DNA of 28,886 bases from DASZHA01 sp035938265 (GTDB lineage Bacteria; Chloroflexota; Dormibacteria; DASZGP01), in the NCBI GenBank assembly GCA_035938265.1, contig DASZHA010000097.1, positions 1 to 28,886 on the forward strand, in the 5' to 3' direction. A model generated the notes under the pieces. It saw nothing but the letters and a program-made list of their open reading frames with translations. It made no database searches and was not told the DNA's origin. Position 1 is the stretch's first letter; each line of letters opens with the position of its first letter. The position numbers and the translations under genes are program-made. Of this stretch, positions 20,852-28,886 are shown piece by piece.

Positions 20852-22546
20852 TTGAAGCACCGTCTCTCGCGAGTTGCCCTTGCCGTGCTGCCATTGGCAG
20901 CGCTTACAGCACCCCTGGCGACCACTCACGTCGCCCTGGCCGCGGCGACGATTGTGGTCGACAATACAGGGGACCCAGTTTCCGCTGGCGACTGCGGCAA
21001 CTCTCATCTCGCCGGCAGCTGTACCCTGCGCGCCGCAGTGCTTCGAGCCAACTCGGAGACCGGCGACACGATCCAGCTGGCAGCGGCGACTTACACACTG
21101 GCGCAACCGGACCCCAACAACGTCGATAACGGCACCGGGGGCGACCTCGAGGTCCTGAGCTCGATGACGATCAAGGGCGCGGGTGCCGGCCAAACGATCG
21201 TCACCGGCAACACCGGTTGGGCCGAGCGGATATTCGAGATCGAGACGGTGACCGGTGCTCCTACCACCGCCACGATCTCAGATATGACGATCACCCATGG
21301 CAGTGCTGAGAACGACAACGGCGACTCCAACGACGGTGGCGGCATCCTCAACGACGCATCCAACCTGACGGTTCACAACGTCGTGTTCGACAACAACCAC
21401 GCCCCGTTCGGTAGCGGCGGCGGTCTGGCCACCAACGCCGGCACCACCACCGTTAGCAACGCCACGTTCTCAACCAACACCGCCAACACCAACGGCGGCG
21501 GTCTCTTCGTTGGCGGGGACATCACGACCCTACAGAGCTATTCCAGCCTCTATTTCCATGACAACAGCGCCATCGCCGGCTCGCAGGCCGACAACGGCGG
21601 CGGTGCAATCTACAACGATGCAACCGGCAGTGGCAACGCGGCCACGACTTTCACCGACCTGACGATCCTCAGCAACCACGCCCCGGGCATGAGCGGAGGC
21701 GGGATCTACGAGAACTCAGGCCTGGCGGCGGGCAAGGTCACCTACACCAACCTCACGATCGCCAACAACACCGCCCTCAACAGCGGCGGCGGGGTCTACG
21801 TCCTCAACAGCCGCGCCATCATCACCAATGCAACGATCACGGGAAACTCCGTGAGTAACGCCAACGTTGGCATCGCCACCGTGGGTCATGGTGGGGGCAT
21901 CGCGCTTGGGTTCTCAAGCTCGATCGTCCTCAACAACAACACGATCAACGCCAACACCTCGCCCAAGAGCGGCGCGGGCCTGGCGCTGCTAAACAGCAAT
22001 GAGAACGCGACGCTGCACAACACCATCGTCCACAACAATCTCGGTGGTGGCGTCGACAGCAACTGCTTCATCAGCGGACAGTCCGGCGCGGCGATAACCA
22101 GCACCGGCTACAACCTGGCCAACGACACCACCTGCGGCTTCACCGGGACGGGCGATCGCCAGGGCTCCACCTTCAACCCCAACCTGGGACCGCTGCAGGA
22201 CAACGGTGGCCCCGCCATGGGCGCGCCGGGCTTCACCAGCCAGGTGCTGACGGAGGCTCTGCCAAAGGGGAGCATCGCCATCGATACCGCTGATCCGACG
22301 ACTGCCAACAACCCGCCGACCGACGAACGTCATGTCACCAGGCCGCAGGGCCCGGTCAGCGATGTCGGTGCCTACGAATACATCCCGCCGACCCCGACCC
22401 TGCCCCAGGCCGGAGTCGGCGAGGCGGTGGGTTGGCGGCTGGAATTCACCATGCTGGCGATTCTGCTGGCCACGCTGGTGGCGGTAATGCTGGTGACCGT
22501 GGGACGCCTCAGCCGGGCGCGGGTCGACAACGGGGAAGAAACCTGA
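20852..22546 (+). CDS. Secreted beta-helix surface protein (CSLREA-like) with LPQAG sorting-like tail
   Basis: 564 aa. A signal peptide covers about residues 1-30. Next comes a CSLREA-like entry motif (VVDNTGDPVSAGDC, then SCTLRAAVLRANS). Residues 80-450 carry Asn/Gly-rich repeats with regular TISDMTITHG and NLTIANNTA strands, the pattern of a right-handed parallel beta-helix. Such folds often bind or cut polysaccharide or act as adhesins, but no catalytic residues can be named. The C-terminus has LPQAG (517-521), one helix (about 532-551) and a basic tail (RLSRAR), the layout of a sortase substrate, with Ala instead of the usual Thr. TTG start with GGAGGAG 8 nt upstream. No sortase gene is in the window. 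Confidence 0.88.
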   Translation: MKHRLSRVALAVLPLAALTAPLATTHVALAAATIVVDNTGDPVSAGDCGNSHLAGSCTLRAAVLRANSETGDTIQLAAATYTLAQPDPNNVDNGTGGDLEVLSSMTIKGAGAGQTIVTGNTGWAERIFEIETVTGAPTTATISDMTITHGSAENDNGDSNDGGGILNDASNLTVHNVVFDNNHAPFGSGGGLATNAGTTTVSNATFSTNTANTNGGGLFVGGDITTLQSYSSLYFHDNSAIAGSQADNGGGAIYNDATGSGNAATTFTDLTILSNHAPGMSGGGIYENSGLAAGKVTYTNLTIANNTALNSGGGVYVLNSRAIITNATITGNSVSNANVGIATVGHGGGIALGFSSSIVLNNNTINANTSPKSGAGLALLNSNENATLHNTIVHNNLGGGVDSNCFISGQSGAAITSTGYNLANDTTCGFTGTGDRQGSTFNPNLGPLQDNGGPAMGAPGFTSQVLTEALPKGSIAIDTADPTTANNPPTDERHVTRPQGPVSDVGAYEYIPPTPTLPQAGVGEAVGWRLEFTMLAILLATLVAVMLVTVGRLSRARVDNGEET

Positions 22547-22560
22547 TCGACGGCAAATGA

Positions 22561-22598
22561 AAGGGCGGTCGCCGGATGGCGACCGCCCTTTTGCTTTT
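22561..22598 (+). terminator. Strong intrinsic terminator between convergent genes
   Basis: A perfect 13-bp stem (22561-22573 with 22578-22590), GGAT tetraloop, and TTTTGCTTTT on the plus strand. It ends the beta-helix gene. The opposite side is moderately T-rich on the minus strand (CTTTCATTT), so it probably also stops the lon transcript. Confidence 0.93.
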
Positions 22599-22605
22599 CG
22601 GCGGA

Positions 22606-25098
<2,493 letters not shown>

Positions 25099-25161
25099 AG
25101 TAGTACTCCTGGGAACAGATATTTGTGTCTTCTGTATACCCCTGATCGGTTCCATCAAACA

Positions 25162-25644
25162 CTAGGAACCCCGGTTCTGCCCAGGACCTTCCCTCTCAGA
25201 CGGATATGCCTGCGGCCCTCGGGGCTGGCTGGAGAGCGGCGGAAAGACGCCGGGGTAGCCCAGGTGGACCAGCGCCTCGAAGGCCGATTCGCTCTCCTGG
25301 TAGAAAACTCCCAGGATGCGGTCGAGCTCCTCTGCGTCAAATCCGCGGCGCGGCATCTCGGCCATCAGCCAGACGTCGCCGTCGGTGTCGAGGCAGTACT
25401 TCATGGCGAAGGTGCGCAGGTTCTTGCGGAGAAGGAGCCGGTAGAAGGCCTCGCGGTTGTCGCGCGGGGCCCGAACCATGAAGAAGTAGAAGGACACCCG
25501 GTCCGGCCGCAGCACGGCGGCGACATTCACCTTCTGACGCACGTGGCCGGGTATGGAAATCAGCCAGGCACTGTCCTCGAGCTCCTGGACCTCGGCATGC
25601 TCCTGGCCGCGAAGGAGTAGTTCGAACTCCTCCGCGTTCAGCAT
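25162..25644 (-). CDS. YbjN-domain protein (type III chaperone-like fold)
   Basis: 160 aa, soluble. The core pattern is typical of YbjN-type proteins: RVSFYFFMVRAPRDNREAFY, then LLLRKNLRTFAMKYCLDTDG, DVWLMAEMPRRGFDAEELDR and ILGVFYQESESAFEALVHLG. The last 25 residues are Pro/Gly/Arg-rich and probably disordered. Family members have a chaperone-like alpha-beta fold and no known enzyme activity. It starts 14 nt after etfA and precedes lon, so it could serve as a chaperone or adaptor, but this is only inferred from position. Confidence 0.8.
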   Translation of the reverse strand: MLNAEEFELLLRGQEHAEVQELEDSAWLISIPGHVRQKVNVAAVLRPDRVSFYFFMVRAPRDNREAFYRLLLRKNLRTFAMKYCLDTDGDVWLMAEMPRRGFDAEELDRILGVFYQESESAFEALVHLGYPGVFPPLSSQPRGPQAYPSEREGPGQNRGS

Positions 25645-25657
25645 GTTGAAACCCTGG

Positions 25658-26626
25658 TCAGCCGCCCTTCTTGGCCTTCACTGCGTCGATGATCTGGGGC
25701 AATACCTTGTGCACGTCGCCGACGATGCCCAGGTCGCTGAGCTTGAAGATGGGAGCCTCCTCGTCCTTGTTGATGGAGATGATGTTCTTGCTCCCCTTCA
25801 TGCCCACCGTGTGCTGCATCGCGCCGCTGACCCCGGCGGCGATGTACACGTTGGGCTTGACCGTCTTGCCGGTTTGGCCGACCTGCATGGCGTATGGCAC
25901 CCAGCCGGCGTCGACCACCGCGCGGGTGGCGCCGACGGCGCCGCCGAGCAGCCCCGCCAGGTCCTGCAGGATGGGGAAGTTCTCGGGCCCACCCATACCG
26001 CGGCCGCCGGTGACGACCACCGCGGCCTCCTCCAGCTTGGGGCCCTCGGACGCCTCGACCTTGGTCTCCAGCACCTTCACCCGACGGGTGGCGTCGCCCA
26101 GCTCGGGGCTGACCTCCTCGACCGCCGGGGCGCCGCCCCCGGAGGCCTCGGCGGCGAAGGCCTTGGGCCGCACCGTGACGATGCGAGGCCGATCGCCGGC
26201 GAACACCTTGTGCGAGATCAGGGTGGCGCCGAAGATGGGAACGTCAACCTTGACGTCCTCGCCCTCCAGGCTGACCTCGGTGGCGAAGGCGGCCATGCCG
26301 ACGCCCAGGCGAGCGGCCACCCGCGTGGCGATGTCGCGGCCGTCGTAGCTGCCGCCAAAGAGGATGGCGGCGGGCTTGCGTTCCCGGGCCAGCGCCGCGA
26401 ACACCTCCACCGCGGGCAGGACGAAATACTCATCGTGCTCGCTGCGGGCGTCGCTCAGCACCTTGGTGGCGCCGTACTCGCCCAACCTGGCATTATGGGC
26501 CGTGACCGAGCCCATGGCGACGGCCACGACGTCGGCGCCCAGGGTGCGCGCCTTGCTCAGGATCTCCAGCGTGATGGGGGCGACATCGCCCTCGTAGCCC
26601 TCTACGTGGACCCAGATCTCCGCCAT
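25658..26626 (-). CDS. etfA: Electron transfer flavoprotein alpha subunit
   Basis: Carries the FAD that shuttles electrons from acyl-CoA dehydrogenases to the quinone pool. 322 aa. The N-terminal domain I is followed by the C-terminal FAD-binding domain, with GGRGMGGPENF (207-217), GATRAVVDAGWVPYAMQVGQ (232-251), TGKTVKPNVYIAAGVSGAMQH (252-272) and NKDEEAPIF (286-294). Length and motifs are standard. Its ATG overlaps the etfB stop by one base (TGATG), so the two subunits are translated together. Confidence 0.97.
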   Translation of the reverse strand: MAEIWVHVEGYEGDVAPITLEILSKARTLGADVVAVAMGSVTAHNARLGEYGATKVLSDARSEHDEYFVLPAVEVFAALARERKPAAILFGGSYDGRDIATRVAARLGVGMAAFATEVSLEGEDVKVDVPIFGATLISHKVFAGDRPRIVTVRPKAFAAEASGGGAPAVEEVSPELGDATRRVKVLETKVEASEGPKLEEAAVVVTGGRGMGGPENFPILQDLAGLLGGAVGATRAVVDAGWVPYAMQVGQTGKTVKPNVYIAAGVSGAMQHTVGMKGSKNIISINKDEEAPIFKLSDLGIVGDVHKVLPQIIDAVKAKKGG

Positions 26627-27402
26627 CAGATGACCTTCAGCTCGGCCAGCATGGCGGCCACCCGCTCGCCCGATTGGCCCTCGTCGGTGATGACCTCGCC
26701 GGCGGCGCGCTCGGGGGCGGGGTCGACGCCGGCAACCTTGACCAGCGCGCCGCCCTCGCCAACGTGCCCGGCATCGAGGCCGAGGGCGGCGGCGTCCACG
26801 TTCTCGACCGGCTTGCTCTTGGCGCCCATGATCCCCTTGAGGGTGGGATAACGCGGCTCGTTGAGCCCACCTGTGACGGTCACCACCACCGGGGTCTCGG
26901 CCTCGAGCATCACGTAGCCGTCGGCGGTCTGGCGCTGGACCGTGACCTTGTTGCCCTCGACCTCCAGCTTCTTGGCGAAGGAGAGGTGGGGAATGCCGAG
27001 GATCTCGGCGATCTGCGGCGGCACCATCCCGGTGGAGCCGTCGAAGGACTCCGTGCCGCAGATCAGGATGTCGAAGCCCTTGTCCTTGACCGCTGCGGCG
27101 ATGGCCCGGGCGGTGCCTAGCGCATCAGACCCCGCAAGCCCGGGATCGGTGATCAGGATGCCGCCCTCGGCACCCATCGAGAGGGCCTTGCGGATGGCGT
27201 CATTGGCCTTCTCCGGCCCCATCGAAACCACCGTCACCGAACCGCCCGTCTTCTCCGCCAGCTGCAGCCCTTCCTCAACGCCGTACTCATCGCCCTGGTC
27301 CATAACCAGCTCGACGCCATCACGCACCAGCCGGAAGTCGTCTCCGAGCTTGGGTGTGGAGTTGGGATCTGGGGTCTGCTTCACGGTCACGAAAACGTTC
27401 AC
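26626..27402 (-). CDS. etfB: Electron transfer flavoprotein beta subunit
   Basis: Partner of EtfA; contains the structural AMP site (or second FAD site in bifurcating types). 258 aa from GTG at 27402, which has a GTGAGG site 7 nt upstream; a TTG at 27408 is too close to it. The start MNVFVTVKQTPDPNSTPKLG and the signature GTESFDGSTGMVPPQIAEIL and VTGGLNEPRYPTLKGIMGAK are characteristic. No fixC- or fixX-like gene is adjacent, so I see no direct sign of a bifurcating complex. It is the first gene of the etfBA-ybjN-lon group, with its own promoter region at 27413-27509. Confidence 0.97.
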   Translation of the reverse strand: MNVFVTVKQTPDPNSTPKLGDDFRLVRDGVELVMDQGDEYGVEEGLQLAEKTGGSVTVVSMGPEKANDAIRKALSMGAEGGILITDPGLAGSDALGTARAIAAAVKDKGFDILICGTESFDGSTGMVPPQIAEILGIPHLSFAKKLEVEGNKVTVQRQTADGYVMLEAETPVVVTVTGGLNEPRYPTLKGIMGAKSKPVENVDAAALGLDAGHVGEGGALVKVAGVDPAPERAAGEVITDEGQSGERVAAMLAELKVI

Positions 27403-27412
27403 GTACAAACCT

Positions 27413-27424
27413 CACTCAAGAGTG
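27413..27424 (-). promoter_or_regulatory. Small palindrome beside the etfB ribosome site
   Basis: CACTC-AA-GAGTG, arms of 5 bp with a 2-nt centre. It overlaps the GTGAGG ribosome site, so a bound protein or a tiny RNA fold here could affect etfB translation. It resembles half of an HspR-type (HAIR) site but does not have the full two-arm layout. Confidence 0.3.
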
Positions 27425-27426
27425 GC

Positions 27427-27466
27427 GGCCGACAGCCCCACATGACAGCGGCGTCAGGGCCGACAG
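27427..27466. repeat. Pair of 9-bp direct repeats in the etfB leader
   Basis: GGCCGACAG occurs at 27427-27435 and again at 27458-27466 (plus-strand reading). The starts are 31 bp apart, about three helical turns. They lie between the TACAAT box and the etfB start, a good place for a regulator that binds as two copies on one DNA face. Confidence 0.4.
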
Positions 27467-27472
27467 ATTGTA
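27467..27472 (-). promoter_or_regulatory. -10 box of the etfB promoter
   Basis: TACAAT on the minus strand, 64 nt upstream of the etfB start. The -35 region lies in a GC-rich inverted repeat and has no recognisable hexamer, which suggests activator dependence or an unusual sigma preference. Confidence 0.5.
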
Positions 27473-27477
27473 CCTGA

Positions 27478-27509
27478 GGCGCCGAGCGTCGCTCGCCCGG
27501 TTCGGCGCC
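27478..27509 (-). repeat. 8-bp inverted repeat upstream of etfB
   Basis: GGCGCCGA and TCGGCGCC, perfect arms with a 16-nt spacer that itself contains GAGCG/CGCTC. It begins 3 nt past the stop of the J-domain gene and ends 5 nt before the etfB -10 box. It may be a terminator of the J-domain transcript without a T-tract, an operator, or both. Confidence 0.45.
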
Positions 27510-27512
27510 CGC

Positions 27513-28427
27513 CTAGATCAGGCTCTTGCCGGCGGCGATGTCGAAGTCGTGCTGGGCCTGTCGCACCTCCAGCAGCACCCGCTCGCCGTCGGCCACGGCG
27601 TCGGCGGGCGCCGCACCGGGGCCGCCGCTGATGACCTGGCTCAGCTTGCGCAGCTGGGTTACCAGCCGTTCCTTGCGCTGCATCTCCTGGCGCACCTGTT
27701 CGCCGAACTGGCGAAAGGCTTCGGGGAGGGCGTGCGTCTGGGTGCGAATCTCAAGCAGCTCACTCTCGTAGTCCTCCAGCGCCCGGTCCAGCGAGCTCCC
27801 CAGTGCCGAGGTGTCGGCGCCCGGCTGCAGCACCCGGATCTCCTCCATGAGCACCTCGAGGCTGTCCTCGAGCTCGGCCATCTCCGCCACCTCCCACCGG
27901 TAGCGCGTCTCCCAGTCCCCACGCAGCTCGCCTTGCTTGCGGTTCTCGACGGCCACCCTACGGCTGCGCTCGCGCCAGATGACGTCATACACCCGCCTCG
28001 TATCGGGGTCGCTGAGCACCTGCTGGGCATCGCTGATGAGCGCCATGAGCCGTGACCACGACTCCCGGGTGAAGTCCGCGTGGTGCTGGTCGGGGTGCAC
28101 CTCCTTGGCCTTGCGGCGGTAGGCACGATGGATCTGCTCGGTGGTGGCCCGCGGGGTCACCCCCAGGATGAAGTAGTAGTTCACCGGCCACTGGGCCGAC
28201 GCCGGCATGGGCACGGTCCGCACCAGCTCCGCCTCGACCCGCTGCAGCGCCTCCCCGGTGATGCGGCGGGCCTCATCGATTTGCGCGCCCCGGCGCTGGA
28301 GCTCCTCCTCCACCTCGGGCGGGGTGCGCCCGACGCGGTGCATCTCCATCGCGTCCACCAGCATCTGGTGGCGCTCCGCGAGCGTGAGCTTCTTGCCGCC
28401 CGTCAGGCGCGAGAAAATCCCCGGCAT
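27513..28427 (-). CDS. J-domain co-chaperone (DnaJ-like, class III) with C-terminal coiled coil
   Basis: 304 aa. A J domain lies at about residues 83-150, containing NYYFILGVTPRATTEQIHRA, the HPD motif at 111-113 (EVHPDQHH) and AQQVLSDPDTRRVYD. It should stimulate a DnaK ATPase. There is no Gly/Phe region or zinc finger, so it is a class III protein. An N-terminal helical part (10-75) and a long C-terminal coiled coil (about 185-275) probably select the client or location. The start ATG at 28427 has a TAAACT -10 box 7 nt upstream, suggesting a leaderless mRNA separate from the ligase gene. Confidence 0.9.
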   Translation of the reverse strand: MPGIFSRLTGGKKLTLAERHQMLVDAMEMHRVGRTPPEVEEELQRRGAQIDEARRITGEALQRVEAELVRTVPMPASAQWPVNYYFILGVTPRATTEQIHRAYRRKAKEVHPDQHHADFTRESWSRLMALISDAQQVLSDPDTRRVYDVIWRERSRRVAVENRKQGELRGDWETRYRWEVAEMAELEDSLEVLMEEIRVLQPGADTSALGSSLDRALEDYESELLEIRTQTHALPEAFRQFGEQVRQEMQRKERLVTQLRKLSQVISGGPGAAPADAVADGERVLLEVRQAQHDFDIAAGKSLI

Positions 28428-28434
28428 CGTGGTC

Positions 28435-28440
28435 AGTTTA
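28435..28440 (-). promoter_or_regulatory. -10 box, leaderless promoter of the J-domain gene
   Basis: TAAACT on the minus strand, a 7-nt gap (GACCACG) and then the ATG at 28427. It lies in the 45-nt gap after the ligase stop codon. Confidence 0.5.
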
Positions 28441-28472
28441 TGTGCTCCGCCTGCCCGGGATCGGCGAAGGGG

Positions 28473-28886
28473 TCAGCGGGCGGCAGGCTCCCGGATGGAG
28501 TCGGCGGGGACCATGTCAGGGCGAAGGCGCAGGAAGGTCGCCTGCCGCAGCAACTTGTCCCTGGTCCACTCGTTGAACTTGACCTCGCAAACCAGCTCCG
28601 GCTTCACCCAGGCGACCTCCTTGGGCGCCAACTCGGCTCCCTTCACCGACGGCTTCTTGACCACCAGCCGTCGCAGGGCCGCGTCGATGTCCCTTAGCAA
28701 CATCTCGTTGAAGCCGCTGCCGACCTGGCCGCAGTAGACCAGCTCACCGCCGTCGTACACCCCCAGCGCCAGCGAGCCGAAGTGCTGGCGGCCCCCCTGG
28801 GGCGGCGTGAAGCCGACGATGACGCAGGCCTGCTCGCGGTTGGCCTTGATCTTGAGCCAGTCCTTGCTGCGCTTGCCCGGGTAGTA
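28473..28886 (-). CDS. ATP-dependent DNA ligase, C-terminal part (LigD-like; cut by window edge)
   Basis: The minus-strand frame is open from the window edge to the TGA at 28473 and shows 137 residues of the ligase OB-fold domain. Visible motifs: YYPGKRSKDWLKIKA (motif V region), then VIVGFTPPQGGRQHFGSL and ALGVYDGGELVYCGQVGSGF. The late motif is PELVCEVKFNEWTRDKLLRQ, ending near FLRLRPDM. This pattern is typical of the ligase module in bacterial non-homologous end joining (LigD). The protein ends soon after the ligase domain, so polymerase and phosphoesterase domains, if present, would be N-terminal. Whether it is a full LigD or a stand-alone ligase cannot be decided here. Confidence 0.88.
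   Translation of the reverse strand, partial: YYPGKRSKDWLKIKANREQACVIVGFTPPQGGRQHFGSLALGVYDGGELVYCGQVGSGFNEMLLRDIDAALRRLVVKKPSVKGAELAPKEVAWVKPELVCEVKFNEWTRDKLLRQATFLRLRPDMVPADSIREPAAR

Noticed and set aside
20852..22546. Asn/Gly-rich repeats as a possible ice-binding or RTX calcium protein
   Set aside because: The repeats lack the GGxGxD nonapeptide of RTX and the TxT ladder of ice-binding proteins. A CSLREA-like beta-helix fits better.

Overview
The window is GC-rich bacterial chromosome with dense, mostly overlapping genes and no mobile elements, phage genes or CRISPR arrays. The gene mix suggests a Gram-positive-like (monoderm) aerobe. It includes a HemQ-type coproheme decarboxylase, an A2-type haem-copper oxidase, a split b6-type cytochrome b, a Bacillus-type IspH, and lipoproteins. 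My best guess is a Chloroflexota or Dormibacterota-like lineage, but taxonomy is inferred from general resemblance only.

Layout. 1-343: start of a gene leaving the window on the minus strand, a possible truncated reading frame, and tRNA-Arg(CCG). 344-1562: a small unknown protein and a stand-alone biotin-protein ligase. 1565-11927 (minus strand): one compact respiratory super-operon. In transcription order it reads Rieske protein, cytochrome b6, subunit IV, triheme cytochrome c, 61-aa membrane protein, lipoprotein, 41-aa protein, 145-aa protein, 76-aa protein, coxB, coxA, ctaA, ctaB, 42-aa protein, His-rich 96-aa protein, CtaG, plastocyanin-like lipoprotein, then a clear intrinsic terminator. 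12035-16040: an anchored Pro-rich protein, an unknown 176-aa protein, an L,D-transpeptidase and HemQ. 16100-19052 (plus strand): a disordered protein, then an enoyl-CoA hydratase/isomerase, a NUDIX hydrolase and a metallo-beta-lactamase-fold hydrolase. 19080-22546: IspH, a Pro-tailed membrane protein and a surface beta-helix protein ending in an LPQAG sorting-like signal. 22561-27402 (minus): Lon protease, a YbjN-like protein, etfA and etfB. 27513-28886 (minus): a J-domain protein and the C-terminal end of an ATP-dependent DNA ligase.

How it fits together. The super-operon encodes a complete menaquinol-to-oxygen branch: a bc-type complex, an aa3-type oxidase, the haem A biosynthesis enzymes, a copper assembly factor and a soluble-domain electron carrier. 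HemQ nearby makes haem b. EtfAB and the acyl-CoA enzymes would feed electrons to the quinone pool. The most unusual points are the triheme c subunit, the set of tiny translationally coupled membrane proteins, the absence of oxidase subunit III and of a monohaem cytochrome c, and a cupredoxin in the carrier position. A second window-wide pattern is that several genes that begin transcription units have a TANNNT -10 box only 6-8 nt before the start codon, indicating leaderless mRNAs. Genes inside the operons instead have Shine-Dalgarno sites or overlapping stop/start codons.
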